This document shows, piece after piece, positions 35,815-41,543 of a DNA stretch of 64,000 bases. The position numbers were made by a program, and so were the translations under genes. Positions within the stretch are counted from its first letter, which is position 1. Every line of letters begins with the position of its first letter. The notes under the pieces are model-generated. The model saw nothing but the letters and a program-made list of their open reading frames with translations, was not told the DNA's origin and ran no database searches. Origin of the DNA: JAGREO01 sp020446285 (GTDB lineage: Bacteria; Pseudomonadota; Alphaproteobacteria; Geminicoccales; Geminicoccaceae); the NCBI GenBank assembly GCA_041398005.1, contig JAWKVP010000002.1:62001-126000 (forward strand), written 5' to 3'.

Positions 35815-36969
35815 TCAGTTCAAATCGAGCCGGTAGCGCGGATCGGACTGGGTCGGCCGGTCGGCGGCCCATTCGGGCGTCTCTTCCGGCATGTCCGGCC
35901 AGGCGTGACGCGGGAACGGATAGGATATGCGGTACCATGACCGGCCACCATGACAACCATAGCAGACATCCGAGCTTTCCGCAGCGAGCTCCTCGATCTT
36001 CTCCGCATGAAGATAGGTGACCTGATGACGAACGGTGCGGAAGAGATCCTCATGACAGGTCATGCAGCCATTGATTCCGGGCTCGAACTCGTAATCGGCG
36101 CGAATTTCGTGCCATGGGCCGGTAAGCCCTTCCATGTTCTCCCAGGGGAAGTTTCCGTGACACCGCAGGCAGGTGTCGGACGGATTGACCATCTTGCGCA
36201 ATGTGAAGGCCGGCATGTCGCCGCCCGGACCGGTCTCGGCGAGCTGCGTGCGACCTTCCTCGAGCGGGGTCTGCGCCGTCTCTTCGCGCGGATCGTTGCC
36301 CTTGTGGCAGAAATTGCAGGAGAGGTTCATGACCTCCTTCGCATAATCGGTCGAGATATGTCGCTGATGAAAGGTCTTCTGGTCTCCCGCATAGGTGTCG
36401 AGGGTCTGGTACCAGGCGAGCGACTCATCGGCCCTCACACCGGCGGGTGACTCCTCGTTGACCTCGCGGTCGAGAATTTCACTGTGACAGACAAGACACT
36501 CCTCATCGCGGGCCTTGCTGATGCCAGGCTCGAAATGCAGGGGATCCCACTGCGCCTGCTCGTAGGAGACGTTCTTCGCGCGCACACGGACGGCTTCGAG
36601 CGCTTCGGCAGCGGCCTTCTCCTCGACCTTGCGCTCCTGTTCGCGAACGACGGCGCGCACCGCCTCGTCAGCCATCTGCCGGGCGATTTCGGCGGCGGCC
36701 TTCTCCATGGCATCGCGGGCAACACCGGCTGCCTCATCGGCCGCGGTCCTGGCCTCTCCGGCCGCATCGGCCGCGGCGACGGCGGCTTCCTCGGCCCGGT
36801 CGATGGCGGGCTTGACGGCATCGAGCGCAATCTCGGCTGCCTCGCGGCGTGCCGCATCCTCGGCCTCCCCGACCTCCCAATGGCTCACGATCTGGACCAT
36901 GAACCAGACGAAACCGAGAACGAGCGCCGCACAGCCCGCGATCAGGGCAAAGGAAGTCTTGCTGTTCAT
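35815..36969 (-). CDS. Membrane-anchored pentaheme cytochrome c with coiled-coil stalk
   Basis: A 384-residue protein, likely passing electrons from the quinol pool to the molybdoenzyme. One N-terminal helix (residues 6-29) is followed by a roughly 100-residue Ala/Glu/Arg-rich segment (33-132) that should form a long coiled coil. Five haem motifs follow: CLVCH 158, CNFCH 218, CLRCH 267, CMTCH 302 and CYGCH 336. Haem number recalls TorC, but the stalk and haem spacing do not match the NapC/NrfH fold, so this is a different family. It lies 25 bp upstream of the DmsA-like gene and behind a strong terminator-like structure. Confidence 0.88.
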   Translation of the reverse strand: MNSKTSFALIAGCAALVLGFVWFMVQIVSHWEVGEAEDAARREAAEIALDAVKPAIDRAEEAAVAAADAAGEARTAADEAAGVARDAMEKAAAEIARQMADEAVRAVVREQERKVEEKAAAEALEAVRVRAKNVSYEQAQWDPLHFEPGISKARDEECLVCHSEILDREVNEESPAGVRADESLAWYQTLDTYAGDQKTFHQRHISTDYAKEVMNLSCNFCHKGNDPREETAQTPLEEGRTQLAETGPGGDMPAFTLRKMVNPSDTCLRCHGNFPWENMEGLTGPWHEIRADYEFEPGINGCMTCHEDLFRTVRHQVTYLHAEKIEELAAESSDVCYGCHGGRSWYRISYPFPRHAWPDMPEETPEWAADRPTQSDPRYRLDLN

Positions 36970-36992
36970 AGGACGGGCTACTCCGTCATGCG

Positions 36993-37031
36993 AAAAAAGG
37001 CCGGGTGGCCAGAGTGGGGTCGGGCCACCCG
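36993..37031 (-). terminator. Intrinsic terminator inside the cluster (between Met-rich and cytochrome genes)
   Basis: On the minus strand, CGGGTGGCC (37031-37023) pairs with GGCCACCCG (37010-37002), followed within 3 nt by six T residues (37001-36993). This is a good rho-independent terminator 24 bp before the cytochrome start. It would end many transcripts after the first two small genes, letting them be made in excess over the enzyme. Confidence 0.75.
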
Positions 37032-37039
37032 ACGAAGTG

Positions 37040-37072
37040 AACCGGGCCGCTCATGCGAGCAGGGGCCCGGTT
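37040..37072 (-). other. Second hairpin just upstream of the internal terminator
   Basis: AACCGGGCC (37040-37048) and GGCCCGGTT (37064-37072) form a perfect 9-bp stem with a 15-nt loop, directly after the Met-rich gene stop at 37087. Without a T-run it is more likely an RNA-stabilising 3' hairpin for the upstream transcript, or a partner in attenuation with the terminator next to it. Confidence 0.5.
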
Positions 37073-37086
37073 CCGGCGAAGTGTCT

Positions 37087-37452
37087 CTAGTTCGAGGACA
37101 TTCCGGACATGCCATCCATGCCCGACATGCCGCTCATACCCGACATGCCACCCATACCGGACATGCCGCTCATGCCACCCATACCCGACATGCCGCCCAT
37201 GCCGCTCATACCCGACATGCCGCTCATACCCGACATGCCGCTCATGCCCTGTTGCGGGGCAGCATAGGTCCACTGCGTGCAGGTCCAGTTGCCGCCTGAG
37301 CCACCCATGCCGGACATACCCGACATTCCGCCCATGCCAGACATGCCACCCATACCGGACATGCCCTGGGCGGAAGCTGCGACGGGAGCGGACAGGAGCG
37401 CAACGGTGCAAGCCGTCGCGAGCAGGTTCCTCAGCCCAGATTTCACAGTCAT
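37087..37452 (-). CDS. Secreted methionine-rich triplet-repeat protein
   Basis: A 121-residue protein with a Sec signal peptide (1-28, cleavage after ASA) and a mature part built from 24 tripeptides of the form Met-(Ser/Gly)-(Gly/Ser), once MDG. The first block has 7 units (31-51), then a Trp/Cys spacer NWTCTQWTYAAPQQ, then 17 units (70-120). Methionine makes up about a quarter of the mature chain. Such a chain could bind Cu(I)/Ag(I) through thioethers or act as a sacrificial target for reactive chlorine or oxygen species, as shown for the Met-rich MrpX of Azospira suillum with its YedY-type reductase. The divergent msrP gene favours the second view. GAGGAG precedes ATG 37452. Confidence 0.85.
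   Translation of the reverse strand: MTVKSGLRNLLATACTVALLSAPVAASAQGMSGMGGMSGMGGMSGMSGMGGSGGNWTCTQWTYAAPQQGMSGMSGMSGMSGMSGMGGMSGMGGMSGMSGMGGMSGMSGMSGMDGMSGMSSN
37093..37362 (-). repeat. Tandem 9-bp coding repeat (Met-Ser/Gly-Gly units)
   Basis: Two arrays of 9-bp units encode Met-(Ser/Gly)-Gly, 37300-37362 (7 units) and 37093-37245 (17 units), with synonymous variation (for example ATGAGCGGC, ATGTCGGGT, ATGGGTGGC). The regularity invites slippage, so repeat number may vary between strains. Confidence 0.8.
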
Positions 37453-37472
37453 CCCAACTCTCCTCACCTATT

Positions 37473-37497
37473 GCCCGAGAGAAACGGAGGCTCGGGC
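37473..37497 (-). other. Leader hairpin before the Met-rich gene
   Basis: GCCCGAG (37473-37479) and CTCGGGC (37491-37497) form a 7-bp stem about 20 nt upstream of ATG 37452, just before the ribosome site. It could stabilise a processed mRNA for the Met-rich protein or influence its translation. Confidence 0.35.
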
Positions 37498-37559
37498 TTC
37501 ATTTGACGGGCGCCTCCCGGCCCGATCGCCGGCACCATCTGCCGGTCGAATACTGTCGT

Positions 37560-37898
37560 TCAGCCCGGATCGCGGTCGCTTGCCGGGTACAGGTCACGAA
37601 TGTCGTACACACCGGTCGCGTTCGGATGATCGAACGGGGTGTACCAGTTTCCCTGATCCTCGATGAAACCGAGACTGGCCGGATAGGGCTCGCTGATCCC
37701 GCGCAGCGCCCGTTCGCGCCACGCATCGCCATGCTGCACTTCGGAAACGACCGGTGCATCGACCGGACGTTGTGCCGGATCGACGCCTGCTATCCCGTTC
37801 GCCGCAGCCGGGATGGCGGCAGCAAGGACAAATCCCCCCAACAACACGAAAGAGCCTGTCAATGCCCACCGCGCGACCTGTTGTATTCGTTCATTCAT
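37560..37898 (-). CDS. Small membrane-anchored periplasmic protein, first gene of the cluster
   Basis: A 112-residue protein that I do not recognise. A hydrophobic segment (about 12-32, WALTGSFVLLGGFVLAAAI) anchors it or serves as a signal, followed by a soluble periplasmic part with SEVQHGDAWRERALRGISEP and an aromatic end (NWYTPFDHPNATGVYDIRDL). There is no Cys. ATG 37898 is preferred because the sigma-54 promoter predicts RNA starting near 37925, which excludes the in-frame starts at 37922 and beyond only if that start site is right. It is co-transcribed with the Met-rich gene. Confidence 0.7.
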   Translation of the reverse strand: MNERIQQVARWALTGSFVLLGGFVLAAAIPAAANGIAGVDPAQRPVDAPVVSEVQHGDAWRERALRGISEPYPASLGFIEDQGNWYTPFDHPNATGVYDIRDLYPASDRDPG

Positions 37899-37935
37899 GA
37901 TCGTGGCTCGCTCTTTCCCCATTTGCCCCCTATTC

Positions 37936-37952
37936 TGCAAACTCCATGCCAA
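37936..37952 (-). promoter_or_regulatory. Sigma-54 (-24/-12) promoter of the molybdoenzyme / Met-rich cluster
   Basis: The minus strand reads TTGGCATGGAGTTTGCA, which matches the sigma-54 consensus TGGCAC-N5-TTGCA at nearly every position, with exactly 10 bp between the GG and GC dinucleotides. The predicted start of RNA is near 37925, 27 nt before ATG 37898. An NtrC-type activator is encoded at the end of the same operon. Confidence 0.82.
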
Positions 37953-38029
37953 ATACCGGAGATACTTTCAGACCATTGATTCAAAGAGATTTTTGTTGAA
38001 TAGAGACAATTCGATGACCATCACCAACC

Positions 38030-38042
38030 TGACAGAATGTCA
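38030..38042. promoter_or_regulatory. Palindromic operator 1 (TGACA-N3-TGTCA)
   Basis: TGACAGAATGTCA, a perfect inverted repeat around GAA, centred about 111 bp upstream of the predicted sigma-54 start. With copies 2 and 3 it fits an NtrC-type upstream activator sequence. Confidence 0.75.
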
Positions 38043-38099
38043 TGCCCCGAGCGGGACATTCCTGCATACGCCTGATATGGCTCGACAATTCGAAAAACA

Positions 38100-38112
38100 T
38101 GACAGAATGTCA
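38100..38112. promoter_or_regulatory. Palindromic operator 2 (TGACA-N3-TGTCA)
   Basis: TGACAGAATGTCA again, identical to copy 1 and extended here to CATGACAGAATGTCATG (17-bp palindrome). It is centred at about -181 from the predicted start, 70 bp from copy 1 (close to seven helical turns of B-DNA). Confidence 0.78.
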
Positions 38113-38117
38113 TGCCA

Positions 38118-38130
38118 TGACAAAATGTCA
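38118..38130. promoter_or_regulatory. Palindromic operator 3 (TGACA-N3-TGTCA)
   Basis: TGACAAAATGTCA, one base different in the spacer, 18 bp from copy 2 (centre to centre) and about -199 from the cluster start. It is also 108 bp before the msrP ATG, so the sites could serve both directions. Confidence 0.75.
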
Positions 38131-38237
38131 GTGCCGCAATCCGCTCAAATTCCCGTCAGACGGATGCGAGACAGCGGAATCCGCTCCTCCGTTCTGCTAG
38201 GATCCTCGCCAGTCGCAACAATGCGCAGGAGGGCGCC

Positions 38238-39239
38238 ATGCTTTTGACGCGAAGCCGGCCGGACTGGCATATCCCCGAGAACCGGATCACGCCCGAACGG
38301 ATCGCTACAGCCCCGCGCCGCCGCGTCCTCGGCGCATTGGCCGCGAGCCTCGCACTTGCCGCCTGCGACGACAGCGAGACGACGGCAACCGGCAGCAATT
38401 CCGGCGGTCCATCGAACAGCGCGGGCGAGGCCGATCCCTCGGCATCGCTCTACCCGTTCGAGTCCAATCCGGATTATGTCCTGCCAAAACCCTGGACCCG
38501 TTTCGATCTCGCGGCCGGCTACAACAATTTCACCGAATTCGGATCGCACAAGCAGATTCAGGCCGCCGCCCAGGCCCTGCCCATCCGTCCCTGGACATTC
38601 ACCATCGACGGTATGGTCGAGGAGCCCGTGACTTTCGACATCGACGACCTGCTCCACCGGATGCCGCTCGAGGAACGGGTCTACCGTCACCGCTGTGTCG
38701 AGACATGGGCGATGGTCGTGCCATGGAGCGGCTTCGCGCTGCGTCATCTGATCGACCTCGCGCGGCCTCTCGGATCCGCCCGTTTCGTCACCTTCGAAAC
38801 GTTCGAGGACAGTTCGGTCGCTTCCGGCCAGCGTGCCTTCTGGTATCCTTGGCCCTATACGGAGGGCATCCGCCTCGACGAGGCCCGCAACGACCTCGCC
38901 TTCATCGCGACCGGCCTCTACGGCAAGCCCCTGCCGAAGCAGAACGGCGCGCCGATGCGACTCGTCCTGCCGTGGAAGTACGGGTTCAAGAGCGCCAAGT
39001 CGATCGTCCGCATGCGGTTCGTCGACGCGCAGCCCGAGACCTTCTGGAACACGGTCGCCAGCGACGAGTATGGCTTCTGGGCCAACGTCAATCCCCGCGT
39101 GCCGCATCCGCGCTGGAGTCAGGCGACGGAACGTCCGCTCGGAACGCGGGACGAGGTTCCGACCCGGCTGTTCAACGGCTATGCCGAACAGGTCGCCTCG
39201 CTCTACCACAACCCGGTTGATGCAAAATGGTATCGCTAG
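38238..39239 (+). CDS. msrP: Protein-methionine-sulfoxide reductase catalytic subunit MsrP (YedY)
   Basis: Repairs oxidised methionines of periplasmic proteins using a molybdopterin cofactor. The 333-residue protein has the Mo-binding Cys153 in HRCVETWAMVVPWSG, the preceding WTFTIDGMVEEP fold start, and the C-terminal NPRVPHPRWSQATE that marks MsrP. The N-terminus has APRRRVLGALAASLALAAC, a Tat-like signal that also resembles a lipobox with Cys43. The usual membrane haem partner msrQ is not next to it, so electrons must come from elsewhere, perhaps the pentaheme cytochrome. It is divergent from the Met-rich cluster with shared operators. Confidence 0.92.
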   Translation: MLLTRSRPDWHIPENRITPERIATAPRRRVLGALAASLALAACDDSETTATGSNSGGPSNSAGEADPSASLYPFESNPDYVLPKPWTRFDLAAGYNNFTEFGSHKQIQAAAQALPIRPWTFTIDGMVEEPVTFDIDDLLHRMPLEERVYRHRCVETWAMVVPWSGFALRHLIDLARPLGSARFVTFETFEDSSVASGQRAFWYPWPYTEGIRLDEARNDLAFIATGLYGKPLPKQNGAPMRLVLPWKYGFKSAKSIVRMRFVDAQPETFWNTVASDEYGFWANVNPRVPHPRWSQATERPLGTRDEVPTRLFNGYAEQVASLYHNPVDAKWYR

Positions 39240-39292
39240 TGCACCGGCGCATTCACTTCGTTCATATGCCTGAGCACCAGCTTGTTGTTTTT

Positions 39293-39339
39293 GCATCAAT
39301 TTTTCCAGACAGCTCGATACGATCTGTCTGGATCGATGC
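39293..39339 (-). repeat. 47-bp palindromic dispersed repeat, copy 2
   Basis: Reverse-oriented relative of the element at 18816-18862, with about 42 of 47 bases the same. Both keep the outer GCATC/GATGC ends, the CCAGACAG/CTGTCTGG arms and the AT-rich bulge on one side. It lies in the 127-bp gap after msrP and before the FAD oxidoreductase gene. Confidence 0.72.
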
Positions 39340-39366
39340 ACTGGCACCACCGGCGGGGAATGCCGG

Positions 39367-40590
39367 ATGAGCGCCGGACAGGCCTTCGCGTCGCCGTCGG
39401 GGAAACGTTACGACGTGATCATCGTCGGTGGCGCGGTCCAGGGGTCCGCAGTCGCCTGGTTTCTCCTGGACAATCCGGATTTCAACGGGTCGATCCTCGT
39501 CGTCGAGCGTGATCCGGCTTACGAATTCTGCTCCACGAGCCGCTCCAACAGCTGCATCCGCCAGCAGTTCGGTTGCGAGATCAATATCCTCGTCTCGCGT
39601 TTCGGCGCAGAATTCGTGCAGAATCTCCGGCAGTACATGGGCGGCGACGAGCGCGTGCCGCATTTGCCGATCCGCAATTTCGGCTATCTCTACCTCGCAG
39701 CGAGCGAGAATACCGCCAATGCGCTGCGACGGGCACAGGCCTTGCAACAGGCCTGCGGCGCCGGCACGCGCCTGCTGACGCCCGGCGACATCCGCGACCG
39801 GTATCCCTTTCTCGCGGTGGACGACATCATCCTCGGCAGCCTCAATACCAGGGACGAGGGCTATTTCGAGGGCATGGCCATGTTCGACTGGCTGCGCCGT
39901 TCGGCACGCGAGAGGGGAGCCGAATATCTCGCCAATGAAGTCGTGGCGATGACCCTGAACCGGGCCGGAACGCATGTGGAGAGCGTCACGCTTGCCACCG
40001 GCGAGACCATCGCCTGCGGCACGGTCGTCAATGCGGCCGGACCAAGGGCGGCGAAGGTCGCAGGCATGGCCGGCATCGGGGAACTTCCCGTCGAGCCGCG
40101 CAAGCGCTTTTCCTACGTCTTTTCCGCCGAAACGCCACTGTCCCGCGACCTGCCGCTCACCATCGACCCCACGGGCATCCACATGCGGAGCGACAGCGCC
40201 CACTATCTCGCCGGCTGCAAGCCCGACCGGGATGATCCGGTCGATCCGGACGATTTCGATGATCAGCCCGAATTGTGGGAGGAAAAGGTCTGGCCGGTCC
40301 TTGCCGCGCGCATTCCCGGATTCGAGGCGATCCGCCTGATCCGCTCATGGGTCGGCCACTACGATTACAACCGGTTCGACCGCAATGCCATCCTCGGACC
40401 GCACGGCGAAATCACGAACTTCCTGTTCATCAACGGCTTTTCCGGCCATGGCCTGCAACAGGCGCCGGCCATGGGAAGGGGATTGAGCGAATGGATCATC
40501 CACGGCGAATACCAAAGCCTGGATCTCTCCGCATTCGCCTTCGACCGTATCGTCCATTCCATCCCGTTCGCCGAGGATGCGGTGATCTGA
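39367..40590 (+). CDS. FAD-dependent oxidoreductase (DAO family)
   Basis: A 407-residue amine or hydroxy-acid oxidase/dehydrogenase. The FAD-binding strand is DVIIVGGAVQGSAVAW (about 16-31), with the ribose-binding acidic residue in VVERD. STSRSNSCIRQQFG follows, a loop seen in sarcosine- and glycine-oxidase-like proteins, and GATVVNAAGPRA-type (TVVNAAGPRAAKVAG) and NGFSGHGLQQAPAMG motifs close the cofactor site. The substrate is not clear; N-methylated amino acids are common for this family. It may follow msrP on the same strand, but with a repeat in between. Confidence 0.82.
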   Translation: MSAGQAFASPSGKRYDVIIVGGAVQGSAVAWFLLDNPDFNGSILVVERDPAYEFCSTSRSNSCIRQQFGCEINILVSRFGAEFVQNLRQYMGGDERVPHLPIRNFGYLYLAASENTANALRRAQALQQACGAGTRLLTPGDIRDRYPFLAVDDIILGSLNTRDEGYFEGMAMFDWLRRSARERGAEYLANEVVAMTLNRAGTHVESVTLATGETIACGTVVNAAGPRAAKVAGMAGIGELPVEPRKRFSYVFSAETPLSRDLPLTIDPTGIHMRSDSAHYLAGCKPDRDDPVDPDDFDDQPELWEEKVWPVLAARIPGFEAIRLIRSWVGHYDYNRFDRNAILGPHGEITNFLFINGFSGHGLQQAPAMGRGLSEWIIHGEYQSLDLSAFAFDRIVHSIPFAEDAVI

Positions 40591-40617
40591 ACGGCATCCG
40601 CGAGCCGACAGAAGGAT

Positions 40618-40652
40618 CGCGGGGAGCCGCCATGTGGTGGCTCCCCGCGTTT
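40618..40652. terminator. Bidirectional terminator between convergent genes
   Basis: CGCGGGGAGCC (40618-40628) pairs with GGCTCCCCGCG (40639-40649), a long GC-rich stem with one mismatch towards the loop, followed by TTT on the plus strand. It lies between the FAD oxidoreductase (+) and the XRE gene (-) and can serve both. Confidence 0.75.
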
Positions 40653-40686
40653 GCCGGTCGTTCCTGCCGCATGGTGTGGCAGACGG

Positions 40687-41112
40687 TCAGCTCGCGTCGC
40701 CGGCATCCTCCGCATTCGCGAGGGCGCGGGCGAGACTGCAAAGTGCCTCCTGGTGCCGGCGCGAGGGAAGCGAGATGAAGTTGCGGGCAAGCTCCAGCAA
40801 CATGCGCTGCTGCGGCGTCGGCTTGAAATTGCGCTCGCCATCCATGCCCTCGAAGAAATAGCTGACATCCACGCCCAGCGCATGGGCGATGGTGTAGAGG
40901 CGACCGGCGGCGATCCGGTTGATGCCCTTCTCGTATTTGTGCGCCTGCTGATAGGTCACGCCGATCAGCTCGGCCATCTGCTGCTGGGTCAGGCCCAGCA
41001 TGATCCGCCGCTCGCGCATGCGGGCACCCACATGGCGGTCGATGTCTTGAGCGCGCGACCGTCCCGGACCCGACTGGGCGGCCGGCTTGGCCATCATCGT
41101 TGTCGTCGTCAT
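40687..41112 (-). CDS. XRE-family transcriptional regulator
   Basis: A 141-residue DNA-binding protein. Residues about 25-80 are a Cro/CI helix-turn-helix (VGARMRERRIMLGLTQQQMA, GVTYQQAHKYEKG, GRLYTIAHALGVDVSYFFEG), and the tail has a helix with RRHQEALCSLARALA. It closely resembles the small HTH regulators of rhizobia (PraR/PhrR-like), which control surface and quorum-sensing genes; that link is recall. ATG 41112 follows GGAGAAAAAG. A long AT-rich upstream region probably holds its promoter. Confidence 0.88.
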   Translation of the reverse strand: MTTTTMMAKPAAQSGPGRSRAQDIDRHVGARMRERRIMLGLTQQQMAELIGVTYQQAHKYEKGINRIAAGRLYTIAHALGVDVSYFFEGMDGERNFKPTPQQRMLLELARNFISLPSRRHQEALCSLARALANAEDAGDAS

Positions 41113-41543
41113 TTCTCTTTTTCTCCGAACAGGAACGACCTTCCGTGCCGCCCGCTGCTTCGCCGCACGGCCACTTTCCGGAAGACCCGAGGGAGGCAGA
41201 ACACCGCAACCCTCAAACTCTACCTCAAGTTAGCCGAACGATATTTAAAAAGTGTTAATCGAGCGCATCAGATGATAAATATCAGAAACAAATTCTCTCT
41301 TACGGTTCTCAACCCAATGTTTGGTTCGTCGGAATTCCGCAAGAACATTGAGTTTTTATGGTTAACTTCTGTTAGAAATATTGTTAATTTGCTGAAGTAC
41401 TCAAATATTCGATTTGCAACCCGCGATCATGAGACCGCGAAAACGGTCGATTTCGGTGCCTGCGGGCAGGTCACGGGCGACGGCGCGCGTCCCTGTCCGG
41501 GCGGCACGGCATACCACTCGCTTTCGATCAGGACTGCGTCCTG
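41113..41543. other. AT-rich intergenic region
   Basis: A 431-bp gap upstream of the XRE gene and downstream of the Gfo/Idh gene. About 41210-41415 is distinctly AT-rich (runs such as ATATTTAAAA and TTAACTTCTG), in contrast to its surroundings. I see no gene, RNA or clear operator in it. Confidence 0.5.

Larger units (their letters stand above)
37899..38237. promoter_or_regulatory. Divergent control region between the cluster and msrP
   Basis: A 339-bp intergenic region, AT-rich between about 37950 and 38110. It contains one sigma-54 promoter reading into the minus-strand cluster and three palindromic operators, each listed separately. On the msrP side there is a good ribosome site (AGGAGGG) but no promoter I would defend; a poor GG-N10-GC match near 38162 was not accepted. 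Confidence 0.75.

Noticed and set aside
36484..37299. Plus-strand frame ending in Thr-Arg-His-Ala repeats
   Set aside because: It is the antisense of the Ala-rich stalk and the Met repeats and has no start context.
37093..37362. Array of short direct repeats resembling a CRISPR-like or satellite array
   Set aside because: The unit is 9 bp without spacers and stays in one reading frame with synonymous changes, so it is a coding repeat.
37053..37979. Cys-rich plus-strand frame with repeated Cys-Pro/Arg-Ser units, at first sight a metallothionein-like protein
   Set aside because: It is the mirror of the Met-Ser-Gly coding repeat. The minus frame has the signal peptide, ribosome site and operon position; the plus frame has none.
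38155..38175. A second sigma-54-like motif (GG-N10-GC) facing msrP
   Set aside because: Only the GG and GC dinucleotides match; the TGGCAC and TTGC flanks are missing, and such pairs are frequent in high-GC DNA.
38145..39350. Open frame of 401 codons opposite msrP
   Set aside because: It lacks motifs and lies over msrP, whose active-site Cys region and C-terminus are unmistakable.
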